Shown here: positions 12,510 through 12,816 of the stretch, piece by piece
Position numbering within the stretch: the stretch's first letter is position 1
How the letters are laid out: every line of letters begins with the position of its first letter
Source of the DNA: an uncultured Oscillospiraceae bacterium
GTDB taxonomy: Bacteria > Bacillota > Clostridia > Oscillospirales > Oscillospiraceae
NCBI GenBank assembly: GCA_910583885.1
Contig: CAJUAC010000072.1
Span: 1-12,816 of the forward strand
Length of the DNA stretch: 12,816 nt
Direction of reading: 5' to 3'
Program-made: the position numbers and the translations under genes
The notes under the pieces: generated by a model
What the model was told of the DNA's origin: nothing
The model's input: only the letters and a program-made list of their open reading frames with translations
The model's database searches: none

Positions 12510-12816
12510 GTGCCCAAGGCGAAGAACGCGAAGGCGGACGAAGCCCTGGCGCTCTACCGGCAGGGCCTCAAACTCGTCGACATCGCGAAAAAGCTGGATC
12601 TTCCAGAGGGAACCGTCCGCCGCTGGAAGTGTACCTATAAATGGGACGGAGAAAAAAGCGAGCGTTCGGGAAAGAAAAAACCGAACGCTCGGAAACGCGG
12701 CGGCCAGCCCGGGAACAAAAACGCCACCGGGCCCCCTGGGAATAAGCACGCGGAGAAGTTCGGCTTCTTCTCTCGCTATCTGCCGGAGGAGACGCTGGAG
12801 CTGGTCGGCCTGACCG
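12510..12816 (+). CDS. terS: Phage terminase small subunit, 5' part (truncated by window edge)
   Basis: The frame from GTG 12510 is open to the last base (102 codons). It encodes an N-terminal helix-turn-helix (about 17-40: GLKLVDIAKKLDLPEGTVRR followed by WK), then a basic Lys/Arg-rich linker, then GGQPGNKNATGPPGNKHAEK (64-83), then FGFFSRYLPEETLE. This matches the PBSX/XkdA-type small terminase layout: an HTH for DNA recognition, then Gly-Asn-Lys repeats, then the oligomerisation region. It recognises the packaging site and recruits the large terminase. I chose GTG 12510 because GGAGGT (12495-12500) lies nine bases upstream; an in-frame ATG at 12471 abuts the terminator and has no ribosome-binding site. 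The large subunit should follow outside the window. Confidence 0.9.
   Translation, partial: MPKAKNAKADEALALYRQGLKLVDIAKKLDLPEGTVRRWKCTYKWDGEKSERSGKKKPNARKRGGQPGNKNATGPPGNKHAEKFGFFSRYLPEETLELVGLT
12659..12691. repeat. 11-bp perfect inverted repeat inside terS
   Basis: CGAGCGTTCGG (12659-12669) and CCGAACGCTCG (12681-12691) are perfect inverted copies around an 11-base A-rich spacer (GAAAGAAAAAA). They lie within the basic linker codons of the small terminase gene. Packaging (pac) sites of several headful phages lie in or near the small terminase gene, so this is a candidate recognition site; it could equally be an mRNA hairpin. Confidence 0.5.

Noticed and set aside
12421..12813. A + strand frame of 130 codons starting at ATG 12421
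   Set aside because: It starts inside the promoter region and reads through the terminator; its Arg/Ser-rich product is a shadow of the terS frame beginning at GTG 12510, which has the HTH and Gly-Asn-Lys features of small terminases.

Overview
This window reads as part of a tailed bacteriophage or prophage genome from a GC-rich Gram-positive host, most likely a gut Clostridia member (Lachnospiraceae or Oscillospiraceae type). The reasons are the strong AGGAGG ribosome-binding sites before most genes, every gene on the + strand with very short gaps or 4 to 23 base overlaps, and a gene set and order (DUF2800, DUF2815, family A polymerase, VapE, VRR-NUC, SNF2 helicase, DUF4406, DUF1492, methyltransferase, small terminase) that I know from clostridial prophages. 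Family names come from reading the translated sequence; no database search was run.

Layout. 1-1088: end of an unknown gene, a small Xre/DUF739-like DNA-binding protein, a 17-bp palindrome, a doubtful small ORF and a membrane-anchored lytic transglycosylase. 1157-5265: a recombination/replication block of a linker-rich small protein, a RecB/Cas4-like nuclease (DUF2800), a single-stranded-DNA-binding protein (DUF2815) and a phage DNA polymerase with 3'-5' proofreading. 5279-6418: a DUF6273-like protein with a suspiciously variable C-terminus, and a coiled-coil protein. 6408-8867: a VapE-type primase-helicase. 8863-9157: the only long non-coding stretch, packed with GGTAACGA repeats in both orientations plus an A+T-rich segment, a good candidate replication origin. 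9158-11244: VRR-NUC nuclease, SNF2-like helicase, a small overlapping ORF and a DUF4406 protein. 11222-12816: a DUF1492 sigma-region-4-like regulator, a DNA methyltransferase, a promoter-like site followed at once by an intrinsic terminator, and the start of the small terminase gene.

How it fits together. The VapE protein would recognise and open the adjacent repeats, prime and unwind. The DUF2815 protein would coat single strands and the family A enzyme would copy them. The DUF2800 and VRR-NUC nucleases and the SNF2 helicase would handle recombination or branched intermediates. The DUF1492 protein is placed to switch on the late (packaging) operon, which begins with terS at the right edge.

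Most notable leads: the iteron-like origin beside VapE, the complete Cas4/AddB-like iron-sulfur cysteine pattern in the DUF2800 protein, the retroelement-like variable tail of the DUF6273 protein, the promoter-terminator pair before terS, and an 11-bp inverted repeat inside terS.
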